From an archaeon (GTDB taxonomy: Archaea > Thermoproteota > Nitrososphaeria > Nitrososphaerales > JACAEJ01), in assembly GCA_024256265.1 (NCBI GenBank), contig JACGUK010000002.1, positions 62,001-126,000 of the forward strand: a stretch of 64,000 bases of DNA, given 5' to 3'. The position numbers and the translations under genes are program-made. Below the pieces are notes generated by a model that was not told where the DNA came from, ran no database searches, and worked only from the letters and a program-made list of their open reading frames with translations. Of this stretch, positions 44,488 to 54,408 are shown piece after piece. Each line of letters starts with the position of its first letter. The first letter of the stretch is position 1.

Positions 44488-45612
44488 ATGGCAAATGAGA
44501 GAGAGTTCATAGTAACTCCTTGGGAAGTTAGAGGAGAAGTAGACTATGAGAAGCTTATAAGAGAATTTGGTACTACGCCAATTACTGATGATCTTCTTGA
44601 AAGAATCAAGAAGCATACAAATGAGTTACATCCTTTATTAAAAAGGAAGATATTCTTCTCTCATAGAGATCTTGATTGGGTTTTAGATAAATATGAAATA
44701 GATGAGAAATTCTTCTTATACACTGGTAGAGGTCCATCTGGTCACACTCACTTAGGTCATCTCATACCATGGATATTTACAAAATACCTTCAAGACAAAT
44801 TTGATGCTGAGCTATACTTTCAGATGACAGATGATGAGAAGTTCCTTCATAATCCTGAACTAAATCTTGACGAAACTACTAACTATGCTTACGATAATGC
44901 TTTGGATGTTATAGCTTGTGGCTTTGATCCTAAGAAGACCTTTATCTTTATAGATACTGAATACATGAAGACCCTTTATAAAATAGCTACTCAATTTGCA
45001 AAGCATGTAACATTCTCAACAGTAAAGGCTGCCTTTGGCTTCGATGTAAGCACGAATATAGGATTGATATTCTTCCCCTCAATACAGGCTGCACCTTGCT
45101 TCTTCCCATCAGTCCTAAAAGGTAAGAACATTCCATGCTTGATACCTGCTGCTATAGATCAATCAGTTTATTGGAGAGTTGCAAGAGATGTTGCTCCAAA
45201 GCTAGGCTTTTATAAACCAGCAGAGATTCACTCAAAGTTCTTCCCAAGCCTTATGAGAGGAGGAAAGATGAGTGCAAGTGAGCCAGAGACTGCAATATTC
45301 ACAACAGATTCAAAAGAGTTGGCTGAGAGAAAGATAAAAAATGCCTTCACTGGAGGGCAAGCAACAATAAAGGAGCAGAAAGAGAAAGGTGGAAATCCGG
45401 ACATATGCCCTGTATACTTTTATGAGTATTTCTTGTTCGATTTGGACGATAAATCCCTTGCCGAGACTTATCAAAGTTGTAAAAATTGCTGTTTACTATG
45501 TGGAGAGCATAAGCAAAAATTGGCAAAGAAAGTCAAATCTTTCCTTGCTGAGCATCAAAGGAAAAGAGAGAAAGCGAAGAGCATAATAGAGAAATTCATA
45601 TTAAGAGATTAG
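44488..45612 (+). CDS. trpS: Tryptophanyl-tRNA synthetase
   Basis: This class I enzyme is of the archaeal/eukaryal TrpRS type: TPWEVRGEVDYEKLIREFG, GRGPSGHTHLGH (HIGH equivalent) and GGKMSASEPETAIF (KMSKS equivalent). The protein is 374 residues. The ATG at 44488 has GGA-like SD sequence upstream; an ATG at 44479 is possible. It is followed by pheS after about 60 bases. Confidence 0.96.
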   Translation: MANEREFIVTPWEVRGEVDYEKLIREFGTTPITDDLLERIKKHTNELHPLLKRKIFFSHRDLDWVLDKYEIDEKFFLYTGRGPSGHTHLGHLIPWIFTKYLQDKFDAELYFQMTDDEKFLHNPELNLDETTNYAYDNALDVIACGFDPKKTFIFIDTEYMKTLYKIATQFAKHVTFSTVKAAFGFDVSTNIGLIFFPSIQAAPCFFPSVLKGKNIPCLIPAAIDQSVYWRVARDVAPKLGFYKPAEIHSKFFPSLMRGGKMSASEPETAIFTTDSKELAERKIKNAFTGGQATIKEQKEKGGNPDICPVYFYEYFLFDLDDKSLAETYQSCKNCCLLCGEHKQKLAKKVKSFLAEHQRKREKAKSIIEKFILRD

Positions 45613-45676
45613 CATCAATGTTGTGATAAAGCATAAGCCATAATAACCCTTAAAAACTGTCTTAGCCAAATTTGAG

Positions 45677-47188
45677 TTGAAATTGAAGCCCTTACATGCA
45701 TTGGAGAGAAGGCTCCTCTTATCACTAGCAAGAAATGGTGGAGGCTTAATTGAGGATGTAGCCTCTAGAGCAAATATGAGTATGGATCAGGCTAGAAGGG
45801 CTGTAGAATGGCTAAGATCAAAAGAAATGATAAAAGTTGAAGAAAAAGTTCGTCATAAGATTGAGATTTTAGAGGAAGGCAAGAGGGCAATAGAGCAAGG
45901 TCTTCCAGAGAGGCGATTGATAGAGATTTTGAAGAAGTTAAATGGAGAAGCTAAACTTGATGAAATTAGCAAAGCCTTCAACTCAACTCCTCAAGAATTC
46001 TCTGCTGCTCTTGGCTATGCAAGATCAAAAGGCTGGATAAGTACAGTCAGCATCAAAGACAAGGTAATCGTAAAGCTCTCAGAATTTGATCAAAGATCAT
46101 TGGAAGAATCTTTACTAAGAGAAATTAGTGAAAAAGAATTGCTCTTTGAAGAATTGTCAGAAGAAAAGAAAAAAGTTGTAAACATCTTGATGAGAAGACC
46201 TAACTATCTTATGAAGAAACCTTTTAAGATCATCAGTATTTCTCTCACAGAGCTTGGTAGGAAGACTGCTGAGACTATAAAGGAAGTAAAAGAAATAGAT
46301 TACCTCACTCCTGATCTGATAATAAGTGGAAAATGGAGAGGCCATAAACTTCGCTCTCTCGATGTAGAGGCAGTGGCTCCAACTATTTACCCTGGCAAGA
46401 AGCACCCTGTACAACGCTTTATAGATGAAGTTAGAGAAGCATTTATTTCATTAGGTTTTGAGGAGATATTAGGTCCAATAATTCAACCAGCATTTTGGAA
46501 CTTTGATGCTTTATTCGTACCACAAGACCATCCTGCTAGAGATATGCAAGATACCTTTTACCTATCTAAAATAAAAGAAACAAAAATAGCTAGCTCAGAT
46601 CTGATAGAAAAAGTATCAAGAGTTCACATAGATGGTGGGGATACAGGCTCTAGGGGATGGAGATACAATTGGATTTTGGATGAGGCAAAGAGGCTTGTCC
46701 TAAGAACTCACACAACTGCTGTGACTGTGAAGTACCTTGCCGATAATAAAGTATCTGAAGCTAAGGTATTCTCTGTAGATAAGGTATTTAGAAATGAAAA
46801 GCTCGACCCAAAGCATCTTGCTGAGCTTCATCAGATAGAAGGGATAGTAGTTGGCAAGAAGGTTACTCTACGTGATCTTATGGGAATTCTAAGTGAGTTT
46901 TATAAAATACTTGGTTTGAAGAAGGTGAAGTTCTGGCCTACTTACTTCCCATATACTGAACCATCTTTACAATCCATAGTGTATGTGGAGGGCTTTGGTT
47001 GGATGGAGCTATGTGGTATGGGCATATTCAGACCTGAGGTAACCCTACCATTAGGCATAAAGAACCCAGTATTGGCATGGGGAGGAGGCTTGGAGCGTGT
47101 AATAATGGCTAGGCTAGGAGTAGATGACATAAGAGAGCTTTATGAAAACAAATTAGGCTGGCTTAGGAAGGTGCCTCTATGCCCGTAA
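45677..47188 (+). CDS. pheS: Phenylalanyl-tRNA synthetase alpha subunit
   Basis: This is a 503-residue archaeal/eukaryal-type alpha chain with N-terminal winged-helix repeats (about 1-160) and the class II core. Motif 2 is seen as VFSVDKVFRNEKLD and motif 3 as WGGGLERVIMARLG. The substrate loop includes FWPTYFPYTEPSLQ. The start is TTG 45677. The gene overlaps pheT by 10 bases. Confidence 0.96.
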   Translation: MKLKPLHALERRLLLSLARNGGGLIEDVASRANMSMDQARRAVEWLRSKEMIKVEEKVRHKIEILEEGKRAIEQGLPERRLIEILKKLNGEAKLDEISKAFNSTPQEFSAALGYARSKGWISTVSIKDKVIVKLSEFDQRSLEESLLREISEKELLFEELSEEKKKVVNILMRRPNYLMKKPFKIISISLTELGRKTAETIKEVKEIDYLTPDLIISGKWRGHKLRSLDVEAVAPTIYPGKKHPVQRFIDEVREAFISLGFEEILGPIIQPAFWNFDALFVPQDHPARDMQDTFYLSKIKETKIASSDLIEKVSRVHIDGGDTGSRGWRYNWILDEAKRLVLRTHTTAVTVKYLADNKVSEAKVFSVDKVFRNEKLDPKHLAELHQIEGIVVGKKVTLRDLMGILSEFYKILGLKKVKFWPTYFPYTEPSLQSIVYVEGFGWMELCGMGIFRPEVTLPLGIKNPVLAWGGGLERVIMARLGVDDIRELYENKLGWLRKVPLCP

Positions 47189-48870
47189 TTACATTATATT
47201 ATGATAGATTAAAGAGTTTGATAAAAGGAGAAATATCTACAAAAGATTTAGTAGATAAAATACCATACCTTGGCGTTACTCTTGAAGAGGCTACAGATGA
47301 GTATGTAAAGATAGAGTATAACCCTAATAGACCTGACCTATCAACTAGCTATGGAATAGCCAGATCTTTAAATGGCATACTGGGCTTTGAGAGAGGTGCA
47401 CCATCTTATGTAATGAATAAGGGAGAAGTTGAGATAATTGTTGATGAATCAACACAGCTCATTAGACCATTCATTGTTGGCCTTGTTGGTAGAGGAATAA
47501 CCCTAAGTGATGAATTGATTGAAGAAATCATCTCAATGCAAGAAGACCTTCATGAAGGCATAGGAAGGCATAGGAGAAAGATGTCTATTGGCATCCATAA
47601 CTTCGATGTATTAAAGCCTCCTATAAAATACACTACAGTCCCTCCAGAATTCAAGTTTATTCCTTTAGGGCAAAAAGAAGAGATGAGCATGAAGGAAATA
47701 TTAGATGAGACAGATGTTGGTAGAGAATATGGGAGAATAGTATCTGGCTTTAATAATTACCCTTTGTTGATAGATGGTTTAGGCAACGTATTGTCATTCC
47801 CACCAATAATAAACGGAGAGCTGACTAGATTAACATCAGCAACAAGGAACCTGCTTATTGAGATAACAGCTACTGATTTAAAAGTTGCTGAAGACGCCCT
47901 AGCCATTATAGCTGCAACTTTGAACGATATAGGCGCTCAAATTGAATCTGTAAAAGTTAGGCTTGGTAATTCAATTAGAATCACTCCTGATATGAGTCCC
48001 CAACAGATGGAAGTTGATAGAAAAATGGCAAATGATCTTCTCGGGTTAAAGCTTAAAGATCAAGAAATTTCTGAATGCTTAGAGAGAAGCAGGATAAGTT
48101 TAACATCAAAAGATGGATTGATAGCCTTAATACCAAGGTATCGTGTTGACATACTGCATCAAGTAGACTTGGTTGAGGAGATAGCTTATGGCTATGGATT
48201 TGAGAGATTCACTCCAACTTTACCCATATTTAAAAAGGCAGGAAAACATGATGAGAATTTATTACTGATAGGCTTGGCTAGAAATGCAATGATAGGCTTA
48301 GGCTTTATAGAGGTCATGAACTACAACTTAACAAGTCAAAAAGTCCTTTATGAATTTACCAAAAGAAAGCCTAAAACCATAGTCAAAGTCGAGAACCCTA
48401 AATCCATCGAGCATGAAATTCTTAGAGATGATCTCTTTTCCTCATTACTTATGGTTTTATCAAAGAACTTACATGAAGAGTATCCACAAAGAATATTCGA
48501 AATATCAAAAGTATTCTCTAAGGATTTAAGAACTCCTACTGGCATTAGAGAAGTTTACCATCTTGCTACAGCAATCTCTCACTCTACAGCAAATTATACA
48601 GAGGCTAAATCTATACTTAGCTCACTCTTTTCACAAGCCTTCAATCTTAGCATAGATACAATCCCTACTAATCATCCATCCTTTACATCAGGCAGAGTTG
48701 CAAAGATAGTATCTGCAAAGAATGAGCTTGGGATAATAGGAGAGATAGATCCTTCAGTTTTAGAGAACTTTAGGCTAAGAAACCCTGTGTCTATCTTTGA
48801 AGTTAATTTAAGTAAAGTCATTAGCATAGTAAAACAAAAAGTTAAAGCACGATCACAAATAAAAAGATGA
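47179..48870 (+). CDS. pheT: Phenylalanyl-tRNA synthetase beta subunit
   Basis: This is a 563-residue archaeal-type beta chain. It has the B1-like start (KIPYLGVTLEEATDEYVKIE), B3/B4 editing region (GIGRHRRKMSIGIHNFD), the B5 domain (ISECLERSRISL) and the class II-like catalytic core (EIAYGYGFERFTPTLP). The overlap with pheS suggests coupled translation of the two chains. Confidence 0.96.
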   Translation: MPVITLYYDRLKSLIKGEISTKDLVDKIPYLGVTLEEATDEYVKIEYNPNRPDLSTSYGIARSLNGILGFERGAPSYVMNKGEVEIIVDESTQLIRPFIVGLVGRGITLSDELIEEIISMQEDLHEGIGRHRRKMSIGIHNFDVLKPPIKYTTVPPEFKFIPLGQKEEMSMKEILDETDVGREYGRIVSGFNNYPLLIDGLGNVLSFPPIINGELTRLTSATRNLLIEITATDLKVAEDALAIIAATLNDIGAQIESVKVRLGNSIRITPDMSPQQMEVDRKMANDLLGLKLKDQEISECLERSRISLTSKDGLIALIPRYRVDILHQVDLVEEIAYGYGFERFTPTLPIFKKAGKHDENLLLIGLARNAMIGLGFIEVMNYNLTSQKVLYEFTKRKPKTIVKVENPKSIEHEILRDDLFSSLLMVLSKNLHEEYPQRIFEISKVFSKDLRTPTGIREVYHLATAISHSTANYTEAKSILSSLFSQAFNLSIDTIPTNHPSFTSGRVAKIVSAKNELGIIGEIDPSVLENFRLRNPVSIFEVNLSKVISIVKQKVKARSQIKR

Positions 48871-48875
48871 GTAAG

Positions 48876-49238
48876 TTAGGTGGTTAACTGGCTTCTCAGC
48901 CATTCAGCAACAGTTTTCAAGATTGGATTGTTACCTACGTTTATTATAGGCACACGCACATTAGTTTCCTTAATCAAGACGTAATCATTGAACTTAGGCA
49001 TGGGTGCGAATTCTACAGCAGACAAGTGTATCTTATGTTGTAACTGTTCCTTTATGACATCAGGTGTTGGAGGCATAGTACTATGAATGAAAGCAATACC
49101 TTCTGCCCATAACAAATTACGACTTAGACCACCTGGAGGTGTGCCAAGACTTCGAATTTTTACCAAATCTTCTAGCGAGTATTGTATAAGCTCGTGGATT
49201 ATGACTTCCTCCCATGGTGCATAGATAACCTTTACCAC
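48876..49238 (-). CDS. Unrecognised protein, 120 residues
   Basis: This 120-residue alpha/beta protein has a TPPGGLSRNLLWAEGIAFIH stretch and a C-terminal helix (LKTVAEWLRSQL). It is convergent with pheT, 5 bases from its stop. The upstream space 49239-49386 shows no gene. I cannot place it in a family. Confidence 0.55.
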   Translation of the reverse strand: MVKVIYAPWEEVIIHELIQYSLEDLVKIRSLGTPPGGLSRNLLWAEGIAFIHSTMPPTPDVIKEQLQHKIHLSAVEFAPMPKFNDYVLIKETNVRVPIINVGNNPILKTVAEWLRSQLTT

Positions 49239-49386
49239 TCTTCCACCCTATCTTATATCATAAAATGGTCTTTTTATAATTAGTGACTAGTTCATGGATA
49301 AGTATGAAAGAGCCATACTGGTAAAATTTCGCACTTAGGGGAGTTTAAACAAAAAGCTTAACCTATAGTATCTAATTAATATTTTA

Positions 49387-49473
49387 TGGCTCCTGTCACA
49401 TAGCTCGCTGACGGCCCTAGCAGATAAAAGATGAAGTATGGGGTTTACCCAGGCGTGCGACAGACAGGAGCTA
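49387..49473 (+). ncRNA. Candidate structured RNA upstream of the TOPRIM gene
   Basis: The ends pair over 11 positions (TGGCTCCTGTC with GACAGGAGCTA, one G-U pair). Inside, TCGC-TG-ACG-(G)-CC pairs with GGCGT-GCGA, and TGGG-GTTTA-CCCA makes a third hairpin next to it. That is a branched, GC-richer fold in AT-rich DNA. It lies 82 bases before the start of the TOPRIM gene and no protein reading fits it well. It could be an independent RNA or a 5' leader. The strand is not decided by pairing; the plus strand is assumed from the gene downstream. Confidence 0.5.
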
Positions 49474-49554
49474 ACCAAATTCATAATACTTATATTCATA
49501 ATGAAACCTATTGTTCTTAAATTATTTTATTTACCCTTCCTAAAGGTAATTGTT

Positions 49555-49971
49555 ATGAAAGAGGCTAAGTTGAATCAAGATACCCTTCAAGCCTTGATCC
49601 TATTCGTACGTAAGTTGAACGATGAGTGTAAAAACGGAGCTCTAGTTGTGGTCGAGGGGCAACGTGATGCAAGAGCCCTTGAATCGATAGGATTTAAAGG
49701 TGATCTATTTTTGCTATGCCATAATGAGAGCTTGGTAAAATTAGCCTCTGAGGCTGAAAGATATAAAAAGATAATACTTCTTCTCGATTTAGATAAAAAA
49801 GGAAGAGCGCTGACAAAAAAGGCTGCCATAATTCTTCAAGAGAAGAATAGCAAGATAGATCTATTCTTTAGAAGAGAACTGGCTAAAGCCAGTAAGGGAA
49901 GGGTAAGGCATATAGAGGAACTGAATCGATTTGGCGATTATCTTCAGAATTTAACCTATTTCGATTCTTGA
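49555..49971 (+). CDS. Small TOPRIM-domain protein (UPF0292-like)
   Basis: The 138-residue TOPRIM protein has LVVVEGQRDARALESIGFKG (glutamate motif) and ILLLDLDKKGRALTKKAA (DxD-type motif). The small size and layout fit the UPF0292 group of archaeal TOPRIM proteins, whose function is not settled. The frame is open from 49438, but the ATG at 49555 is preferred because an AAAGGT-type SD lies just upstream and the conserved part begins after it. Confidence 0.8.
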   Translation: MKEAKLNQDTLQALILFVRKLNDECKNGALVVVEGQRDARALESIGFKGDLFLLCHNESLVKLASEAERYKKIILLLDLDKKGRALTKKAAIILQEKNSKIDLFFRRELAKASKGRVRHIEELNRFGDYLQNLTYFDS

Positions 49972-50047
49972 TTTTATTAAAATGTCGAGAAATTCAAAAT
50001 GAGACTTAAATATTACATCAGCTAATCCTATAACGGTAAGAGTAAAA

Positions 50048-50182
50048 ATGACAGAAGAAGAGATAAGATGCCCTTGGTGTAGCTCAAAGTTTCTTGACAT
50101 TTGGGCTTTAAGCAAGCATATAGATGATGTGCACTTAGGGAGGGGACTTTTGGAAGGAGATAGGAGAAAGTGGGTAGAGTAA
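50048..50182 (+). CDS. Small C2H2-type zinc-finger protein, 44 residues
   Basis: Translation gives MTEEEIRCPWCSSKFLDIWA followed by LSKHIDDVHLG. That is C-x2-C-x12-H-x4-H, a single C2H2 finger. It lies in the otherwise empty 49972-50332 space, with its own short AT-rich upstream region. Such mini zinc-finger proteins are common in archaea and usually unannotated. Real expression is inferred from the intact motif. Confidence 0.7.
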   Translation: MTEEEIRCPWCSSKFLDIWALSKHIDDVHLGRGLLEGDRRKWVE

Positions 50183-50332
50183 AAAATTGAAACTTTGCCC
50201 TTCTCTTATTCCTGAACTAGCCTATCTTCTAAGCACTTGACTAATTTTTGATTCTTTCAACTCTCTATTTAAGATAAAAGCAAATCTTTTATTTCAAAAA
50301 TTGGATAGATGATCCATTGTATGTGATTAGGG

Positions 50333-51781
50333 ATGAAGTTTTCATTTATTAACCCTGGATCGAGTGAAGCTTGGACACATGTTATTACTGCTCCTGCATC
50401 TTGGCCTCCTTTAGGATTATTATACATAGCTACTATGTTGAAGCAAAATGATTTCGATGTTTCAGTTCTTGATGTTACAAATCAAATCTCTCTTCAAGAT
50501 TCTCTCTCATGGGTTAAGAGAGAGGACCCAGACTTCCTAGGTTTTTCAACATTATCTAGCTCAGGCAGATCAGCTGCAATCATCGCTGAAAAGGTCAAAG
50601 AGATGAATCCTAACATTAAGATCGCCTTAGGAAATTATCATGCTACCTTTAACGCTGAAAGAATCTTAAAGAAATATCCCTTCATAGATTTGATAGTTAG
50701 AGATGAAGGAGAGTTTACATGCCTAGAAATAGCAAATTGCTTAGAAAATGGAAAAGATGTTAAAGATGTTAGAGGGATAGCTTTCAGGGAAGGAGATAAA
50801 ATAATCTTCACCCCAGATAGGCAACTAATCAAAGATCTGGATAAGCTTCCATTTCCTGATAGAAATTTACTAAAAAACGAATATAGATCAACCTTGGCTG
50901 GATTAAATGTTGCCACGAAAAGGTTTACTTCCATGATTTCTTCTCGTGGTTGCCCTTTTAATTGCACGTATTGTGCTTGCTCTCTATTCGCTCGCCGTAG
51001 ATGGAGACCTAGATCTCCAGAAAATATCTTAGAAGAGTTAGAAATGCTTTATAGCCAAGGATTTAGACAAATTATATTCGTTGATGACAACTTTGCCTTG
51101 AATCAAAATAGAGTAATAAAGCTATGCCATTTGATGAGGAAAAATAGAATAGAGATGGACTGGGTCTGTGATGCTAGGGTTGACTGCATATCTATAGATG
51201 CTTTAAGGGCTATGGCTAAGACTGGATGTAGAATCATTTACTATGGCATGGAAAGCGCAAATCAGAGAATCCTAGATTTCTATAATAAGGGAATCGTGCC
51301 CTCACAATCTATAGCAGCCACTAAAGCTACTAGAAAGGCAGGTATAGATATAATCGTTGGTTCGTTCATAGTTGGAGCACCAGATGAGACTCGAGAGGAG
51401 ATTGAAAATACGCTTAAATTTGCCCAGCAATTAGATATCGATATACCGATCTTTCATCCTTTAGAGATTCATCCTGGGACTCCATTATGGACAGATTTGT
51501 CTTCACAAGGACTTTTAAACGAGGATGAGTACTGGGAGAAAGGAGTCTATGCTTCGGAGATCTCTCCTAAAGCTGTTCCTTTGAGAGAGATTTACAATAT
51601 GATCTACTATGCTTCCAAGAAGTTCTTGCTTCGGTCAAAATACATCGCCTTAAGCTTTATGAGGTTACTGAAAAGTCGCTATAAACTTGGAATTGTATCG
51701 AACAATATAAGTAAGTTTCTGAATCGCAAATTCAGCCTTTCAGAAGCAATTGAAATCCCAGAATGCTATAGGAAAAAATGA
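50333..51781 (+). CDS. B12-binding-domain radical SAM protein
   Basis: This is a 482-residue protein. The N-terminal cobalamin-binding-like domain (about 1-130) contains PPLGLLYIATMLKQNDFDV and DLIVRDEGE. The radical SAM domain starts with SRGCPFNCTYCACSLF (C-x3-C-x2-C). The pattern is that of the BchE/anaerobic cyclase-like class, which makes or modifies small molecules. The substrate is unknown. The start is the ATG at 50333. Confidence 0.88.
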   Translation: MKFSFINPGSSEAWTHVITAPASWPPLGLLYIATMLKQNDFDVSVLDVTNQISLQDSLSWVKREDPDFLGFSTLSSSGRSAAIIAEKVKEMNPNIKIALGNYHATFNAERILKKYPFIDLIVRDEGEFTCLEIANCLENGKDVKDVRGIAFREGDKIIFTPDRQLIKDLDKLPFPDRNLLKNEYRSTLAGLNVATKRFTSMISSRGCPFNCTYCACSLFARRRWRPRSPENILEELEMLYSQGFRQIIFVDDNFALNQNRVIKLCHLMRKNRIEMDWVCDARVDCISIDALRAMAKTGCRIIYYGMESANQRILDFYNKGIVPSQSIAATKATRKAGIDIIVGSFIVGAPDETREEIENTLKFAQQLDIDIPIFHPLEIHPGTPLWTDLSSQGLLNEDEYWEKGVYASEISPKAVPLREIYNMIYYASKKFLLRSKYIALSFMRLLKSRYKLGIVSNNISKFLNRKFSLSEAIEIPECYRKK

Positions 51782-51922
51782 CTAAACACTAAAATATCAA
51801 GAGAGATAGCATTAAAGCATATTATGAACAAATAGAAAGCAGATAAAGGTCATAAATGATGCAACTTTATCTTTGATATAATTGTATAATAATTTAGATT
51901 GTTAAAAGTGTAACTTTGACTT

Positions 51923-52519
51923 TTATCTTGATGCCATGGCTATTCTCTCTTGCTCATTCTTCTTCTTAACAGCATAACTGCTTACATCTCTATTTGCAGC
52001 CATTATAATCTCATCTGCTAATGTTTCTTCGATGCTCTTTGGGCTTGAAAAGGTGGCTTCACGGGCTCCTTCTGAGATGAACCTTAAAGCTAAATCTACT
52101 CTTCTTAAGGGAGATATATCTACTGAGAGATGGTAGATAACACCACCATAGCTTATTCTCGTTGTATCCTCGTTAGGAGAAGCATTCTCAATGGCATGAA
52201 CAAGGTACTCTACAGGGTTTCCACCAGTCCTTAAATGAATTATATCAAAGGCTGTCTTCACTATGTTTATGGCTCTATGCTTCTTTCCTCCCATCCTGCC
52301 TGTATTCTTAGCATACTTTTTACCGAAGTGCATGAGATTGTTAACAAGGCGCTCTACTATGTTCACTTCAGCCTTTGCAAATTTATGATGTTCATGCCTT
52401 CCCATAGATACTGGTGTAATAATGGGCTTAAGAGAAAGTATTTTCTCCAAGCCCTTATCCTTAACTTTAACTTCATTCATATCCCATTTTCTAAATAGTA
52501 AGAGCTTCTCTGTAGCCAT
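51923..52519 (-). CDS. rps7: Small-subunit ribosomal protein uS7
   Basis: This archaeal uS7 has PITPVSMGRHEHHKFAKAEV and NIVERLVNNLMHFG, then RTGGNPVEYLVHAIENASP and the C-terminal SYAVKKKNEQERIAMASR. The ATG at 52519 is chosen: GGTGAT lies 3-4 bases before it, and the frame open to 52558 would add residues unlike uS7. It follows rps12 with 4 bases between. Confidence 0.96.
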   Translation of the reverse strand: MATEKLLLFRKWDMNEVKVKDKGLEKILSLKPIITPVSMGRHEHHKFAKAEVNIVERLVNNLMHFGKKYAKNTGRMGGKKHRAINIVKTAFDIIHLRTGGNPVEYLVHAIENASPNEDTTRISYGGVIYHLSVDISPLRRVDLALRFISEGAREATFSSPKSIEETLADEIIMAANRDVSSYAVKKKNEQERIAMASR

Positions 52520-52523
52520 AGAA

Positions 52524-52967
52524 TCACCTTCTAGGCTTCTCCTTTTTGCCCAATACAAGCATATTTAATGAGACTCCGTTGACCATGAATACTTTCCATC
52601 TAACTCCAGGTATATCTCCCATAGACCTTCCCATAGATCCTCCTATTCCTTCAATTACAACTTCATCATGCTCATCTACATAGTTCAATGCACCATCGCC
52701 AGGTAGAAAAGATGTTATCTGCTTGCCATTCTTTACCAATTGAACACGAACACACTTTCTTATGGCAGAGTTAGGTTGCTTAGATTCAACTCCAACCTTC
52801 TCTAAGACTATGGCTCTAGCTTGAGGAGCACCTTCAAGAGGGTCTGCTTTCTTATCGAGCATCAATAGCCTACGCTTATAGTACTTATCAGACCATCTTA
52901 GCTTCTGCTTCTTCCTCTTTTGCTTTCTGCCAGCGAATTCCCCTTTAGGAGACTTTGATTTTGTCAA
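52524..52967 (-). CDS. rps12: Small-subunit ribosomal protein uS12
   Basis: This 147-residue archaeal uS12 has [20 protein letters not shown], the decoding-centre loop [15 protein letters not shown] and [10 protein letters not shown]. It forms the rps12-rps7 pair, a fragment of the usual rpoB-nusA-rps12-rps7-tuf string, of which no other member is near. Confidence 0.97.
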   Translation of the reverse strand: MTKSKSPKGEFAGRKQKRKKQKLRWSDKYYKRRLLMLDKKADPLEGAPQARAIVLEKVGVESKQPNSAIRKCVRVQLVKNGKQITSFLPGDGALNYVDEHDEVVIEGIGGSMGRSMGDIPGVRWKVFMVNGVSLNMLVLGKKEKPRR

Positions 52968-53003
52968 TCTTGTAACCAGACTTATTATCTTATATAAAAG
53001 ATT

Positions 53004-53684
53004 TTAAACATTCTTTTCAATCTGTAAAAGGAAATCTATTATTTCTTTCGATCTCTCTTTAGCAGTTTCTTCAAGATCAGAATGAATGCTAGGCTTTTTA
53101 CTGATGAATTCTTCAAGCACCTTTATGATCTCTTCTGCTCTTCTTTTTGCATCATTCCTATCAAGGGGTTTGAAACCTTGAAGCTTCTTAGGTCCTTCAT
53201 TCCCTCCCTCAGCGATATACCAGTCCTTGAATCCAGCCCAACAACCAGCATGAAAAAGAAGGTAGCCTATTGGTGTTACTATTGGTGGAAATCCTAAATC
53301 CAAAGCTAAAGACGTATTTTTATGCACCTCGCTCTCTCCCCAGAACATTCCATAGGCTACCATCAAGCTACCTCCAGAAGGGATCAAACTGCCTATTGCT
53401 TTAAAGAGCTTAAAATCTAAACCAAATTCTGAAAGGTTTAGAGTTTCTTTATCAGAAGAAACCTTCTCGTAGTAATCTCCATCTATCCATCCCTTTATCC
53501 CTAAGGATTTGCGACCAGAACTATAGATGCCTGTGAATACTGGTGAATGGAATCTATGCTCATCTTCATCCAAGAATAGCTCAAAGTATCTCTGCTCTAT
53601 ATAGCGCCTTTGCCTTATATCTATATGGAGCTTATATTTCTTGTCTAAGCTTTGTCCCTCGAGAGTATGGAGAGAATTTTGCAA
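53004..53684 (-). CDS. Conserved archaeal protein of unknown function (possibly DUF1122)
   Basis: This is a 226-residue protein. It has alternating strands and helices, with RRYIEQRYFELFLDEDEHRF, IPSGGSLMVAYGMFWGESEVH and TPIGYLLFHAGCWAGFKDWY. It recalls the archaeal DUF1122 family (GNAT-like fold), but I cannot confirm that. It is upstream of rps12-rps7 on the same strand, with 36 bases between. Confidence 0.6.
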   Translation of the reverse strand: MQNSLHTLEGQSLDKKYKLHIDIRQRRYIEQRYFELFLDEDEHRFHSPVFTGIYSSGRKSLGIKGWIDGDYYEKVSSDKETLNLSEFGLDFKLFKAIGSLIPSGGSLMVAYGMFWGESEVHKNTSLALDLGFPPIVTPIGYLLFHAGCWAGFKDWYIAEGGNEGPKKLQGFKPLDRNDAKRRAEEIIKVLEEFISKKPSIHSDLEETAKERSKEIIDFLLQIEKNV

Positions 53685-53887
53685 TTCTTCTTGCTTATTT
53701 CATTTATGCTGAAGTATTTAATGCTTTTCAAAAAAATTATGTTAAAATGCTCAGGTTATAGCCAATATGTTACAATTTAATTGGTAAAAAATAAGAGTGG
53801 TTTTGTAAAATTAGATAAAAACTACAGAAATATATACTCAGCAAACACAAAGATTTATCAAGATTGGATTGGGGGTATTAAACTATA

Positions 53888-54364
53888 ATGAGACACCCAC
53901 TAAAAACGGGATTTAGTTTTGGTTTAACCTCTGGGATAATCACAACACTCGGACTAATTGTAGGTTTACATTCTGGTACTCATTCAGAACTTGCGGTTAT
54001 TGGAGGTGTATTAACAATAGCAATAGCAGATGCATTTTCAGATGCATTAGGTATTCATATTTCTGAAGAATCAGAGTGTAAGCACACTAAAAAGGAGATA
54101 TGGGAATCAACAGCCTCTACTTTTTTATCTAAATTTGTTTTTGCAATGACATTTATTATTCCTATCCTGTTGCTTCCACTCACAACAGCTATTATCGTGA
54201 GTATTGTTTGGGGGTTATCTCTTTTGGGAATATTTAGTTTCTACATTGCAAAAGAGCAAAAAGTAAAATCTTGGGAAGTAATCATGGAACATTTGGTTAT
54301 TGCTCTGGCAGTTATAGTTATAACACATTATGTTGGCGATTTGATCGGGTCGATATTTGGTTAA
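53888..54364 (+). CDS. VIT1/CCC1-like membrane protein
   Basis: This is a 158-residue protein with about five hydrophobic segments. Its GFSFGLTSGIITTLGLIVGLHSGT start and IADAFSDALGIHISEESE helix match the VIT1/CCC1 family of iron/manganese transporters. Known members have metal-binding carboxylates near the ESE region, which are partly kept. The bases are very AT-rich. It is convergent with the uL29 gene. Confidence 0.85.
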   Translation: MRHPLKTGFSFGLTSGIITTLGLIVGLHSGTHSELAVIGGVLTIAIADAFSDALGIHISEESECKHTKKEIWESTASTFLSKFVFAMTFIIPILLLPLTTAIIVSIVWGLSLLGIFSFYIAKEQKVKSWEVIMEHLVIALAVIVITHYVGDLIGSIFG

Positions 54365-54408
54365 GCGCTTGGATAATGAAAAAATTCTAAGATGAGATGA
54401 TAGTCATT

